This document shows positions 45,075 through 52,863 of a DNA stretch of 64,000 nucleotides, piece after piece. Each line of letters begins with the position of its first letter. Within the stretch, counting starts at the first letter, position 1. This DNA is from Berkiella sp963803015 (GTDB taxonomy: Bacteria > Pseudomonadota > Gammaproteobacteria > Berkiellales > Berkiellaceae): NCBI GenBank assembly GCA_963803015.1, contig CAWDKV010000003.1, forward strand, positions 744,001 through 808,000. The letters run 5' to 3'. The notes under the pieces are model-generated. The model did not search any database, had not been told where the DNA came from, and saw only the letters and a program-made list of their open reading frames with translations. The position numbers and the translations under genes were made by a program.

Positions 45075-45348
45075 TTATGCCCCCGGCTATTTTTTGACAT
45101 AATCCTTTGGGCAACATTACCCATTCATTGGGTTCTTGATCAGTTGATGCCTTTCCAGCGCAAGAGTGCTTCGCAGTGGCACAATCATTTTGACCCGCGC
45201 GAGAAATGCCGTAACAACGTTCTCGCTCGGTAGTGGCAGTAGGGGAAGCTTTTATTAGCCAATTGGTATTGACATAAATAGTTCCCACAGCTGCCGCTGT
45301 TGCACAAGCAATAACGATTGTGTTCTGTATTTTTATTTTTTTTGACAA
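45067..45348 (-). CDS. DUF2282 (BufA1/bufferin-type) peptide precursor
   Basis: 93 residues. An N-terminal signal-like helix (IVIACATAAAVGTIYV) is followed by CYGISRAGQNDCA (Cys45, Cys56), HSCAG (Cys63) and W-x-x-LPKGLC (Cys84). The four core cysteines and the AG-x-NDCA, CAG, W and P-x-G-x-C spacing match DUF2282. This family includes bufferins, exported peptides whose cysteines are modified by a DUF692 enzyme and that handle copper. No DUF692, DUF2063 or DoxX gene lies in this window; instead the gene overlaps a cyclase gene. Whether modification occurs is unknown. Confidence 0.8.
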   Translation of the reverse strand: MSKKIKIQNTIVIACATAAAVGTIYVNTNWLIKASPTATTERERCYGISRAGQNDCATAKHSCAGKASTDQEPNEWVMLPKGLCQKIAGGISD

Positions 45349-45493
45349 GATGCATACCCAATCTAATTAGCGGCGTGTTATTGAAAATTAGCTGGGGAGA
45401 GGTAGGCTTGTCAAGCTACTGTTTATATACTCTTCCCAGTTTTCTTTGTTAGTCCGATGTCGCTTTTACGAAACAGGTTGCTCGTCGGCGCCT

Positions 45494-45543
45494 GAAATAA
45501 AAACCACCTGTGTGAGAGCGCCTAAAGCGCTTTAAACACAGGT
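45494..45543 (-). terminator. Intrinsic terminator after the gene at 45543-46175
   Basis: On the minus strand a stem of ACCTGTGT pairs with ACACAGGT, with an inner AGCGC/GCGCT pairing, and is followed by GGTTTTTATTT. It begins at the stop codon of the upstream minus-strand gene. Confidence 0.75.
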
Positions 45544-46175
45544 TAGAATTTATTACGAGTCTTATCTCTCTCTGCAGGAGTTAGGTTGGGTGAGTTTTCT
45601 TTTGTAGGAAAACTTCTAGGAGGCACCCCTTGGCGAGATTGCATCGAGGGAGATGCCATCTCAGATACAAGCTTTTGCATTAAAAGTGCGATGCCATTAT
45701 TTTTATTCTCATTTAATGATCTTGTTATATAATTTGTTACTTTACTTAATTTAAGCGCAGGCGTGTCATGGTTATTGCCTTGCATTGATTGTAAGAATTT
45801 TATAAAAAGATTATAATGAACGCCTTCTTTCTTTTGCACATCTGCACTCAGAAATCGAAAGTGAGATTTAAGATTTTCAACCAATTCAATAGTGATATCA
45901 GGTGTTAAATTGACACTTAGCTCTTTGAAGAGGGTATGAATTTGCTTGAATTCGGTTAGAGTGATTTTCTCTTTTTTGTTCCTCCATTGGCTAAGCCTTT
46001 GCATTGCTGCCTGATCAAATGCGTTATTTTTCTCTATGTTGTTTAAGGCGCGAACATAGTCATTATTAGCTTCTTCTCTATCCGTTTGGTGTAATTTATC
46101 ATAAACACCTCTCAATATATCAAGCGCTATATCCTTAGAGATATTTTTATTTTCAGGACCAGATTGTTTGCTCAT
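45543..46175 (-). CDS. Protein of unknown function, possibly secreted by a non-classical route
   Basis: 210 residues, helical by composition and rich in Lys, Asn and Gln, no signal peptide or membrane segment. The last ~35 residues are disordered (SPSMQSRQGVPP and a basic ERDKTRNKF end). No family was recognised. Position among kinase and small secreted genes and its composition fit an accessory/effector gene, which is inference. It is followed by its own terminator. Confidence 0.6.
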   Translation of the reverse strand: MSKQSGPENKNISKDIALDILRGVYDKLHQTDREEANNDYVRALNNIEKNNAFDQAAMQRLSQWRNKKEKITLTEFKQIHTLFKELSVNLTPDITIELVENLKSHFRFLSADVQKKEGVHYNLFIKFLQSMQGNNHDTPALKLSKVTNYITRSLNENKNNGIALLMQKLVSEMASPSMQSRQGVPPRSFPTKENSPNLTPAERDKTRNKF

Positions 46176-46330
46176 CTCTTCTCTCCTAATAGAATGAATT
46201 TTACTATTTATTTTTTAGATTGGAAAAATTAATAAAGGTTCAAATTAAAACAGAGTAGGGAGCTACACTCATTTTTTATGTAGGCTCTGATAGGAATAAG
46301 TTGTTTAGAAAATCTGTCACTATTAAGCTG

Positions 46331-46371
46331 AACTTGATCTGACTGAAAAAGAGTTAACGTCAGATCAAGTT
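46331..46371. terminator. Long perfect hairpin next to the WCxxHPxxC gene
   Basis: AACTTGATCTGAC pairs with GTCAGATCAAGTT over 13 bp with a 15-base loop, 13 bp past the stop of the minus-strand gene at 46384. It lacks a T-run on the minus side; on the plus side TTTTATT follows. It acts either as a 3' stabiliser or as a weak terminator. Confidence 0.5.
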
Positions 46372-46383
46372 TTATTAGGTTGG

Positions 46384-46665
46384 TTATCTATTACATTCTG
46401 CAGGGTGATTGGCGCACCATTTTTGACGACAAGCTGCAGGATGATTCATGCACCATTTATCTTTACACGCTTTGGGATGATGTTCGCACCATTCTTTGTG
46501 GCATTTATGGGGATGATTATTGCACCATATTGCGTGATTTTCACTTCTCTGCCACCACCACCAGTCAGCAAGTTGCATATAACCATCATTAGCTCTTTCC
46601 TGAGCAAAAGCAGAGATACTGATAAAAGATAATCCTAACAGGCTTATGAGAATTGCTTTTTTCAT
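46384..46665 (-). CDS. Secreted WCxxHPxxC tandem-repeat protein
   Basis: 93 residues. A signal peptide (ILISLLGLSFISISAFA) is followed by a WWWW run and then four repeats of about 12 residues, each W-C-x-x-H-P-x-x-C: WCNNHPHKC, WCEHHPKAC, WCMNHPAAC and WCANHPAEC. The regular two Cys and one His per unit, with further His and basic residues, suggests metal ligation (Cu, Zn or Fe) or disulfides. I do not recognise a named family. The exported cysteine-rich design resembles the DUF2282 peptide gene 1.3 kb away, but the sequences differ. Confidence 0.75.
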   Translation of the reverse strand: MKKAILISLLGLSFISISAFAQERANDGYMQLADWWWWQRSENHAIWCNNHPHKCHKEWCEHHPKACKDKWCMNHPAACRQKWCANHPAECNR

Positions 46666-46755
46666 TAATGACCTCCTAATGACCTAGATTAAACGAAGAC
46701 ATATCTAGATATCGTTAGATAGGATAAAAGATTAACATAAATTTTGATCAGTAAT

Positions 46756-46782
46756 CCCTCTTACCCATTTTGAGTGAGAGGG
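46756..46782 (-). terminator. Hairpin after the kinase gene
   Basis: A 9-bp stem with one G-T pair (CCCTCTTAC with GTGAGAGGG), 9-base loop, just after the stop of the gene at 46788. There is no long T-run on the minus side, so termination strength is uncertain. Confidence 0.45.
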
Positions 46783-46787
46783 TTGGT

Positions 46788-48512
46788 TCAAGCTCGTAAT
46801 CGTGATTTTTCAGATTCGGTGCTACCAGATAGACTTTCAGAGGGAGTTGATTTTTTTTCCGATGAGGATGGTGCAAATTGGATCAATACAGGCGGTACAG
46901 GTGGGCGTAAAGCTACATTTGCAATTAAATTGGATAAATCATCATTTGATGAATTAGGGGTATTATCGGTACGTTTATGATCACATTCTTGACTAGACCA
47001 TTCGTCATCCGACGCGTTAGGAGAAAAGCTTGCAGAGACCTCGATATCTGCAAAAAGTGGAAAAGAATAGAATTGTGATGGATCATCGGAAGCACTTTTT
47101 GCTTCTGCGTGCCTAATATAAGCTTCTATTTCCTTGGTAGAATATACAACAGGAAACATTTTTTTTGTCTGAACAAGTAAAAGAGACATCAATCCTATAA
47201 GCGAAGGTCTTCTTGCTGGATTTTCATGGGTGACGTCTCTTAAGATGATACCCAAGGCATTAAAAATTACTCCCAATGAAAACACGGCGCTCTTTTCTGT
47301 ATATCTGTTTGATGCCCAAACATCTGCTGGAAAAGTGATTAAATTGATTATTGAGACAGTCGGATCAAAACGAACCTTAATTTGATCATTCAAGTTGGTA
47401 ATTATAAAATTTCTAAATCCATTGATACGTGCGCATGGATTGGTTTGAATAGTTTGATGATAAGCGATGCATAAATGTAGAGCTAGCAAATAAATTTCTA
47501 CAGGCTGAAATAGCAAACCGTAAACTTGACCTCGAAGAAGGAGCTCAGGAGAAAGACCATTTTGCAGCTTTTTTCTATAATGACTGAGAACCAGCGCCTC
47601 TCCTTGCTTATAAGCGAGTTCAAAAGGAGCACTAAGCGTTGTATTGTCATTAGAAATTTTTTGTAAAATGAGCGAAATGATTTCAAAAAGGGTAAATCTA
47701 TCATTGGGCAAAGAGGCTTTTAAGCAAGCAGCCCAATCTGGTCTGTTTAAAAATCCTAAAATAGTACCCAAAGCAAAGATGTCAGATTCAAAAGAATAGC
47801 GTTTTTGACCATAAATTTCAGGAGCAGCATAATCTATGGTTCCACGCATTGTTGTTAAAAATCTGATCGAGCATCCTTCAGGCAGTAAAAGAGAAAAACC
47901 TTGATCGACTAGCGTTACAACTATATCGTCACCGATAATGCTTAAATGAATATTTTTTAAGCTTAAATCGCCATGAATAACGCGTTTTTGATGATATTCA
48001 AGTAGTGCTATACAACATTGTAAAGCTATCATGTCTGTTTGAAGATTAGTAAAACCTGCTAGTAGTTTGGTGCTTTTGTCATAGTGGTCATAGAGACGTT
48101 TTCCAGGTGCTAATTCAAGAATTAAATACTTTTTTTTGCTACTAAGTCTTATTGGATTTTTTGAAGTTTTTTGGGTTTTTTTAGGACGCGTCATTTGATC
48201 TTTTAATATATTAAGATGTTGCATCACTTCAATTGATTCATCTTCTGGGATGGTGAGGTCAGGATCTATCATTTTGCAAGCAAACTCTACGCCAGCTTCA
48301 TTTTGTGCGCTAACAACAGTGCCAAATGTTCCCTCACCAAGGAGAAAGGGAGCTCGATATTTTTTTCTAGCTAGGGCTAGAATTTGGTTTTTATTAGTTT
48401 TGATAAAATAGAAATGACAATATTCTGTTGGAATAAATTTTTTTTCTGCTGGGTTGTTTAAAAAGTGTTCTTTTGCCAGAGCCCATTTATCGGCGTTAAT
48501 AGTTAACTTCAT
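46788..48512 (-). CDS. Ser/Thr kinase-pseudokinase protein, candidate effector
   Basis: 574 residues, paralogous in architecture to 39973-41832. An N-terminal block (DKWALAKEHFLNNP) precedes the kinase: LGEGTFGTV (58-66), Lys80, HGDLSLKN (180-187, Asp182), DQG (203-205) instead of DFG, and YAAPE with DIFALG. The Phe-to-Gln change may weaken activity. A second lobe (about 330-480) keeps only traces: a degenerate catalytic loop (NGFRNFII), FPADVW and VFSLGV. The C-terminus is acidic/Ser-rich with proline patches. A -35/-10 pair (48562-48567 and 48540-48545) lies upstream. Translocation is inferred. Confidence 0.8.
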   Translation of the reverse strand: MKLTINADKWALAKEHFLNNPAEKKFIPTEYCHFYFIKTNKNQILALARKKYRAPFLLGEGTFGTVVSAQNEAGVEFACKMIDPDLTIPEDESIEVMQHLNILKDQMTRPKKTQKTSKNPIRLSSKKKYLILELAPGKRLYDHYDKSTKLLAGFTNLQTDMIALQCCIALLEYHQKRVIHGDLSLKNIHLSIIGDDIVVTLVDQGFSLLLPEGCSIRFLTTMRGTIDYAAPEIYGQKRYSFESDIFALGTILGFLNRPDWAACLKASLPNDRFTLFEIISLILQKISNDNTTLSAPFELAYKQGEALVLSHYRKKLQNGLSPELLLRGQVYGLLFQPVEIYLLALHLCIAYHQTIQTNPCARINGFRNFIITNLNDQIKVRFDPTVSIINLITFPADVWASNRYTEKSAVFSLGVIFNALGIILRDVTHENPARRPSLIGLMSLLLVQTKKMFPVVYSTKEIEAYIRHAEAKSASDDPSQFYSFPLFADIEVSASFSPNASDDEWSSQECDHKRTDNTPNSSNDDLSNLIANVALRPPVPPVLIQFAPSSSEKKSTPSESLSGSTESEKSRLRA

Positions 48513-48539
48513 CGTGTCATACCTAAATCAGCTTGTACA

Positions 48540-48567
48540 TTTATAAATTCTTTATTGTATTTGACAA
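48540..48567 (-). promoter_or_regulatory. Candidate sigma-70 promoter for the kinase gene at 46788-48512
   Basis: On the minus strand TTGTCA (48562-48567) and TATAAA (48540-48545) are separated by 16 bases. The expected transcript start lies about 20 bases ahead of the ATG at 48512. Confidence 0.45.
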
Positions 48568-48725
48568 TCCGTTGTACAGGGTGTTCAGATTTTAAAACAT
48601 TTCCGTTTGAGGGGGAGGCGTCCGTTTAAGGCAGGTCCAATCGCATAAAACTGAAAAAATTATTATAATCAAAAAACTAACTTTGCGCAAACGAAGCAGG
48701 ATTGCAGATATTTTATTCTAAATGG

Positions 48726-48744
48726 TGTCATATTTTATGTGACA
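48726..48744. promoter_or_regulatory. Inverted repeat TGTCA-N9-TGACA upstream of aldo/keto reductase
   Basis: The 19-base palindrome lies about 115 bases ahead of the ATG at 48860. It resembles dimeric-repressor or CRP-type sites only in having two symmetric half-sites; no regulator is identified. Confidence 0.3.
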
Positions 48745-48859
48745 TTGATATGATGGCTAGAGTTTTAGAAGATATGTTATGTAAGACCTACTGAAAGTAA
48801 TTTTTTTAAGTAGTAGAAAAAAGTCATCAGTTGATGAGTAAAACTAAAAGGAAAATTGA

Positions 48860-49831
48860 ATGCAAAAACGTCAATTGGGTAAATTAAAATTAGAAGTGTC
48901 CGCTTTGGGTTTAGGCTGTATGGGCATGTCGATGGGTTACGGTATTTTTAATGATCAACAATCAATTAAAGTTATTCATCATGCTATTGACAGAGGCATG
49001 ACCTTTTTAGATACCTCAGATTTATACGGTAATGGTCATAATGAGGAGCTTATCGGTAAAGCTTTAAGTTCTGGGAATTTACGAAAAAAAGTAGTCTTAG
49101 CCAGCAAATGTGGCTTTGTGGGGATGGATAAAGTAGATGGTTCTGCTGCGCACATCAAACAAGCCTGTGATGCTAGTTTAAAACGTCTGAAAACAGAGAT
49201 TATTGATCTTTATTATTTGCATCGTGCTGATAAAAATGTCCCTATTGAAGAATCTGTGGGAGCTTTCGCCGATTTGGTAAAAGCGGGCAAGATAAATCAT
49301 GTGGGTTTGTCGGAGGTCACCCCAACCACTTTGCGACGTGCTGCTAAGGTGCATCCTATTACAGCTTTGCAGTCGGAATATTCATTATGGGAAAGAAGAC
49401 CAGAAATTGAAATATTAAAAGTCTGTCAGGAATTGGATATTGGTTTTGTTCCGTATAGCCCGCTTGGTCGTGGTTTTTTGTCAGGGCAATACAAAAGTAC
49501 AGAGGTGTTTGATAAAGATGATTTTCGAAGGATTTTGCCAAAATTTCAAAATACAAATTTGCAGCATAATTTACAAATCGTCGATAAGCTGATTGACCTT
49601 TCTAAGCGCAAAGGATGTAGAGCCGCACAACTTGCATTGGCGTGGTTATTGGCGCAGGGTAAAGATATTGTGCCAATTCCAGGAACGCGCTCTATTGAGC
49701 GTTTAGATGAAAATATTGGTGCGCTTGATGTTACGCTGTCTTTGGCTGATTTAGAAGAGATAAATCAATTAATTCCGCCTGATGCCGTGATTGGAAAACA
49801 GTATCCGGATGAATTTAATTTTGAGGTATAA
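48860..49831 (+). CDS. Aldo/keto reductase
   Basis: 323 residues with the aldo/keto reductase barrel and catalytic tetrad: Asp51 and Tyr56 (LDTSDLYGNG), Lys83 (ASKCGF) and His121 (YYLHRAD). It also has the phosphate-binding region near IPGTRSIERLDEN. It is NADPH-dependent and reduces carbonyls; substrate unknown. AAAAGGAAAA precedes the ATG. It belongs to the group resembling YakC/general stress AKRs. Confidence 0.92.
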   Translation: MQKRQLGKLKLEVSALGLGCMGMSMGYGIFNDQQSIKVIHHAIDRGMTFLDTSDLYGNGHNEELIGKALSSGNLRKKVVLASKCGFVGMDKVDGSAAHIKQACDASLKRLKTEIIDLYYLHRADKNVPIEESVGAFADLVKAGKINHVGLSEVTPTTLRRAAKVHPITALQSEYSLWERRPEIEILKVCQELDIGFVPYSPLGRGFLSGQYKSTEVFDKDDFRRILPKFQNTNLQHNLQIVDKLIDLSKRKGCRAAQLALAWLLAQGKDIVPIPGTRSIERLDENIGALDVTLSLADLEEINQLIPPDAVIGKQYPDEFNFEV

Positions 49832-49872
49832 GGCAAAAAGGCCATTTTATGAAATGCTCTAGATTTTTTTAA

Positions 49873-50490
49873 TTAGCTCGGTGAATTGTGTTGATTAGAG
49901 TGGTGCCTATCTGCACCACTCGTTTTTGATTTTTCTGCACCACTGGCTTTTGATCTTTCAGCAAGAGCTGAAGTTGTGCTCGCTGCTAATGAAGTAGAAA
50001 ATAATGTTAATATAGGCAAGGTATTCCTACTGGCGTCACCTTCTAGAATGTTATCTGGGAAGAGATTGGTGCTATCTTGAGCTGATAATAGCACATGCTG
50101 ATCCGCAACAGCTTTTTTTAATGCTCTAATAGAATATGCACCGATACGTGGATCAAATTGCACAGCTTTTGCTAAGGATTCATAGGTGTTACTAAAAGCA
50201 ATAATTTTAGCATTCTGAAAATGTTGTAAGATATGGCTTAAAAGTGGACCATTGATGTCTACACTAGTGGGGGCACCATAATTTGATTCCACTATGAAAA
50301 AATCAATACTAGCATATTCTAGGCCATGTGCTTGCAAGACATTCTGTAAATGTTCTGTTTGCAGAGCGATACTTTTGGTACTGACATCGATGGGGATGTT
50401 TATCACTTTAAGGTGAGGTATACGTACACAGGCGCCATTTAATAGGCTTTCCGAAAAAGCATTATGGACCATAATGACAATGTTAGGCAC
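49873..50490 (-). CDS. Unknown protein, possible degenerate receiver-like domain
   Basis: 205 residues. The first 150 alternate beta-strand-like and helix-like stretches (MPNIVIMVHN, then IDFFIVESNYG, then AKIIAFSNTYES), reminiscent of a CheY receiver. However, the site after the FIVE strand has no clear phospho-acceptor Asp, so any receiver would be inactive. The C-terminus carries a short repeat (RSKASGAEKSKTSGAD) and a His/Asn/Ser tail. Family not recognised. It is convergent with the aldo/keto reductase. Confidence 0.55.
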   Translation of the reverse strand: MPNIVIMVHNAFSESLLNGACVRIPHLKVINIPIDVSTKSIALQTEHLQNVLQAHGLEYASIDFFIVESNYGAPTSVDINGPLLSHILQHFQNAKIIAFSNTYESLAKAVQFDPRIGAYSIRALKKAVADQHVLLSAQDSTNLFPDNILEGDASRNTLPILTLFSTSLAASTTSALAERSKASGAEKSKTSGADRHHSNQHNSPS

Positions 50491-50669
50491 GCGTTAATTC
50501 CCTAGATTAAATAGACAATCGGCTGATAATACAGTTCAGAAGTTTGGTATGCAACTGATTGAGGCGGTTTTGTGTTTCTTCCTAGTAATATAAGGTTTTT
50601 ATCTCTTAGTGGCTTTTTTATATGTTAGTTCATTTGTTTAGTTACATGGAGTGAGTGCTAAAGGGCAGA

Positions 50670-50692
50670 TTGCCTCTATTGGCGAGAGGCAA
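50670..50692 (-). terminator. Hairpin ending the permease operon
   Basis: TTGCCTCT pairs with AGAGGCAA (8 bp, 7-base loop), 6 bp after the stop of the permease gene on the minus strand. Only a weak T-rich stretch follows. Confidence 0.5.
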
Positions 50693-50698
50693 CCTAAT

Positions 50699-51778
50699 CT
50701 ATACAATTTGAAGAGAGGTTTGCTGTGCATGCGCCCTAATTTTTAAAAGGCCATTTGTTAATAAGGGAATAATGAATACTCCCAACATAAACCACGTCAG
50801 CAAACCATAACCTCCCGCAATTAACTTAACCAAACCAAATTGGGATAAACCAAAAGCGACAGCTAATAGCATCACAATAAAGATTTTTTTATTTTTAGTG
50901 ACAGTAAGACGCTCATTGAAAGCATGCACCAAACCTACTCCTGTTTCAATTAATGTCCCTATCAAAATGATAGAAAAAGTAATTGTTAATAAAGGAAGTG
51001 CTAACTTGTCCAACATATAAGTAGAAGGGACAATAGTCGTTAATATGTTTGGATACTCTGTCAATAAAGCCATAAAGAGTAAAATGCCCGGAATGCTAGC
51101 AAATGGTCCTGCTAATAACCCTGAAATGACGGCTTGCTTGGTTGTTTTAAAATACCGCAGAGTAAATAATATGGCTGGAATGCAACCCAAATTATAACAT
51201 GCGTAAGTTACGCCTTTTTTAACCCACTCCAAATCAGTTGGTAATGAGATAGCCTCTGGCATTAATTTTATACTGGTGTTTTGATAACAACATACCAAAA
51301 AGGCAATAAAAACTATATATAATAAAAAGGACCAGAAAGAGAACATTTTCTCTATAGATTTGCTTCCCCTAAAAACCATGGTCAAAATATAAAAGAACGG
51401 CAATGTGAGTCCTATAATATAAGGAATGCCTAATAAATCTTGTAGCATGCTTCCTACAGAAGCCGCGATTACAGATAAAGCGATAATAACTAAATATAAA
51501 TAACAAGCCTCGAACAATACCCAACCGCGCCCGAGGAGTACTTTGAAAAAAGACTTATAATCATAGGCATGGTAAGCTCTTGCTAAGACAAAGCATAAGG
51601 CACAAATTGCTGACCAGATAGCAGTAGTCAACAGCAAGCCATAAGCCCCATTGACAGGACCTAATGATAAAAAATATTGTACAATTTCTTGACCTGTACA
51701 ATATCCTCCTGAAATCACAATTGATTGAAATGTTATCCCAGGTAAAATATAAATTTTAAAAAAATTGGAATTAAACAT
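50699..51778 (-). CDS. YkvI-like membrane permease
   Basis: 359 residues, about ten membrane helices, no soluble domain. The start, FKIYILPGITFQSIVISGGY, and GTGQE-like GYCTGQEIVQYF agree with the YkvI family, which is distantly related to amino-acid/sodium symporters. It is the last gene of the operon with the DgcA-, DgcN- and CDPS-like genes (14 bp between genes), so it may move the amino acid, dipeptide or product handled by those enzymes; that is inference. Confidence 0.75.
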   Translation of the reverse strand: MFNSNFFKIYILPGITFQSIVISGGYCTGQEIVQYFLSLGPVNGAYGLLLTTAIWSAICALCFVLARAYHAYDYKSFFKVLLGRGWVLFEACYLYLVIIALSVIAASVGSMLQDLLGIPYIIGLTLPFFYILTMVFRGSKSIEKMFSFWSFLLYIVFIAFLVCCYQNTSIKLMPEAISLPTDLEWVKKGVTYACYNLGCIPAILFTLRYFKTTKQAVISGLLAGPFASIPGILLFMALLTEYPNILTTIVPSTYMLDKLALPLLTITFSIILIGTLIETGVGLVHAFNERLTVTKNKKIFIVMLLAVAFGLSQFGLVKLIAGGYGLLTWFMLGVFIIPLLTNGLLKIRAHAQQTSLQIV

Positions 51779-51792
51779 ATACTCTTCTCACT

Positions 51793-52863
51793 TTACTTCA
51801 CCTTGCTGACACCTAACCCTGGCAAGCCTGTCACCGACATCACCCCATTTTTCAAATTAAAACCTCCTGTGACGATATCTGAAGCGAGATCTAAGCTGCC
51901 ATCTAGATCGATATAACGTGTAGCTGAGGATGAAAAGGCAACATGCAAGGCTGCAGCAATGCTAATAATGCTCTCATCCATGCAGCCCCACATGAGTGCT
52001 ATTTGAGCAGCTTCAGCGATAGTCGCTATTTGTTGGCTAGCATAAATTCCGCCGCATTTCATGAGCTTGATATTAAAGATCCCACAATGTGGAGCGGGGA
52101 TTAAAGCTTGGATAGCATCTGCAGGATTGAGTAGACTTTCATCTAAAGCAATCTTTTGTCTCTCAGCTTTTGGTAACCGAAGTAAATCCTGAATATGATT
52201 TGGGCTTAAGGGTTGCTCAATAAATTCTATATTTAAATATTTTGTTTGATTAATAAAAGAAAGAAGATCCGCAAAGGTATAGCCTTGATTTGGATCAACG
52301 CGAATCGTAATGTTGGCACCATATTGCTCTCTTAATTTAGCCAAACGTTCTATATCTTCATTTAAATCACATCCCAGCTTTACTTTTAGTACTTGAAAGC
52401 CCCGAGCAATATATTCGGCAGCTTCCTGTAAGGTTTCTTGGACATTTTTTATTCCAATAGTGATAGAAGTCGGTAATTGATGATGGACGCGACCTAACAC
52501 TTCCACGAGTGGTTTGCCTTGTATTTGGGCATACAAATCGTGCAAAGCAATATCAACAGCAGCACATGCTGCAGGAGTATGAGATAATTTCGCAAGACAT
52601 TCTCGTTTTAAACTTATAAAGTCATTCAGATCTTGGTCGAGGCACCATGCTAAAGATTCTGGAGTCAAACTCTGTAAACAGGCATCCCAAGTTTCATTGG
52701 TGACCTCAGGAGAGGGCGAGGCAGCCCCTAGACCTATTTTGCCCTTATCAGTTTCTATCTCAACAATCACATTACTTGCAGTGGTTTGTGTTTTATAGGC
52801 AATTTTATAGGGTCTTGTTAACTCAAAATGTTGAGCATAGCTGTTAATTGATTTTATTTTCAT
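51793..52863 (-). CDS. dgcA: Enolase-superfamily racemase/epimerase (DgcA or dipeptide epimerase)
   Basis: 356 residues from the ATG at 52863, supported by AAGGAA eight bases upstream; the longer frame to 53004 overlaps the neighbour without signals. The enolase-superfamily site is complete: LKVKLG (K-x-K), RVDPNQ, FIEQP, LDES and FNIKLMKCGG. Such proteins epimerise L-Ala-D/L-Glu dipeptides or, in DgcA, racemise N-acetyl-D-glutamate. The adjacent DUF1611 (DgcN) gene, overlapping by 20 bp, favours DgcA. In other bacteria DgcN acetylates D-glutamate and DgcA racemises the product. Confidence 0.82.
   Translation of the reverse strand: MKIKSINSYAQHFELTRPYKIAYKTQTTASNVIVEIETDKGKIGLGAASPSPEVTNETWDACLQSLTPESLAWCLDQDLNDFISLKRECLAKLSHTPAACAAVDIALHDLYAQIQGKPLVEVLGRVHHQLPTSITIGIKNVQETLQEAAEYIARGFQVLKVKLGCDLNEDIERLAKLREQYGANITIRVDPNQGYTFADLLSFINQTKYLNIEFIEQPLSPNHIQDLLRLPKAERQKIALDESLLNPADAIQALIPAPHCGIFNIKLMKCGGIYASQQIATIAEAAQIALMWGCMDESIISIAAALHVAFSSSATRYIDLDGSLDLASDIVTGGFNLKNGVMSVTGLPGLGVSKVK

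Larger units (their letters stand above)
48513..48859. other. 347-bp intergenic region between divergent genes
   Basis: It holds the promoter candidate for the kinase gene and, at 48726-48744, an inverted repeat TGTCA-N9-TGACA that could be an operator for the aldo/keto reductase. I saw no other reading frame of usable length, RNA gene or repeat in it. Confidence 0.5.

Noticed and set aside
45430..45512. Third copy of the palindromic element
   Set aside because: Similarity to elements A and B is limited to a few short words and the ends do not form a convincing inverted repeat; the adjacent hairpin is explained as a terminator.
46380..46632. Plus-strand frames opposite the WCxxHPxxC gene
   Set aside because: They mirror the tandem repeat on the other strand; the minus-strand product has a signal peptide and a regular motif, these do not.
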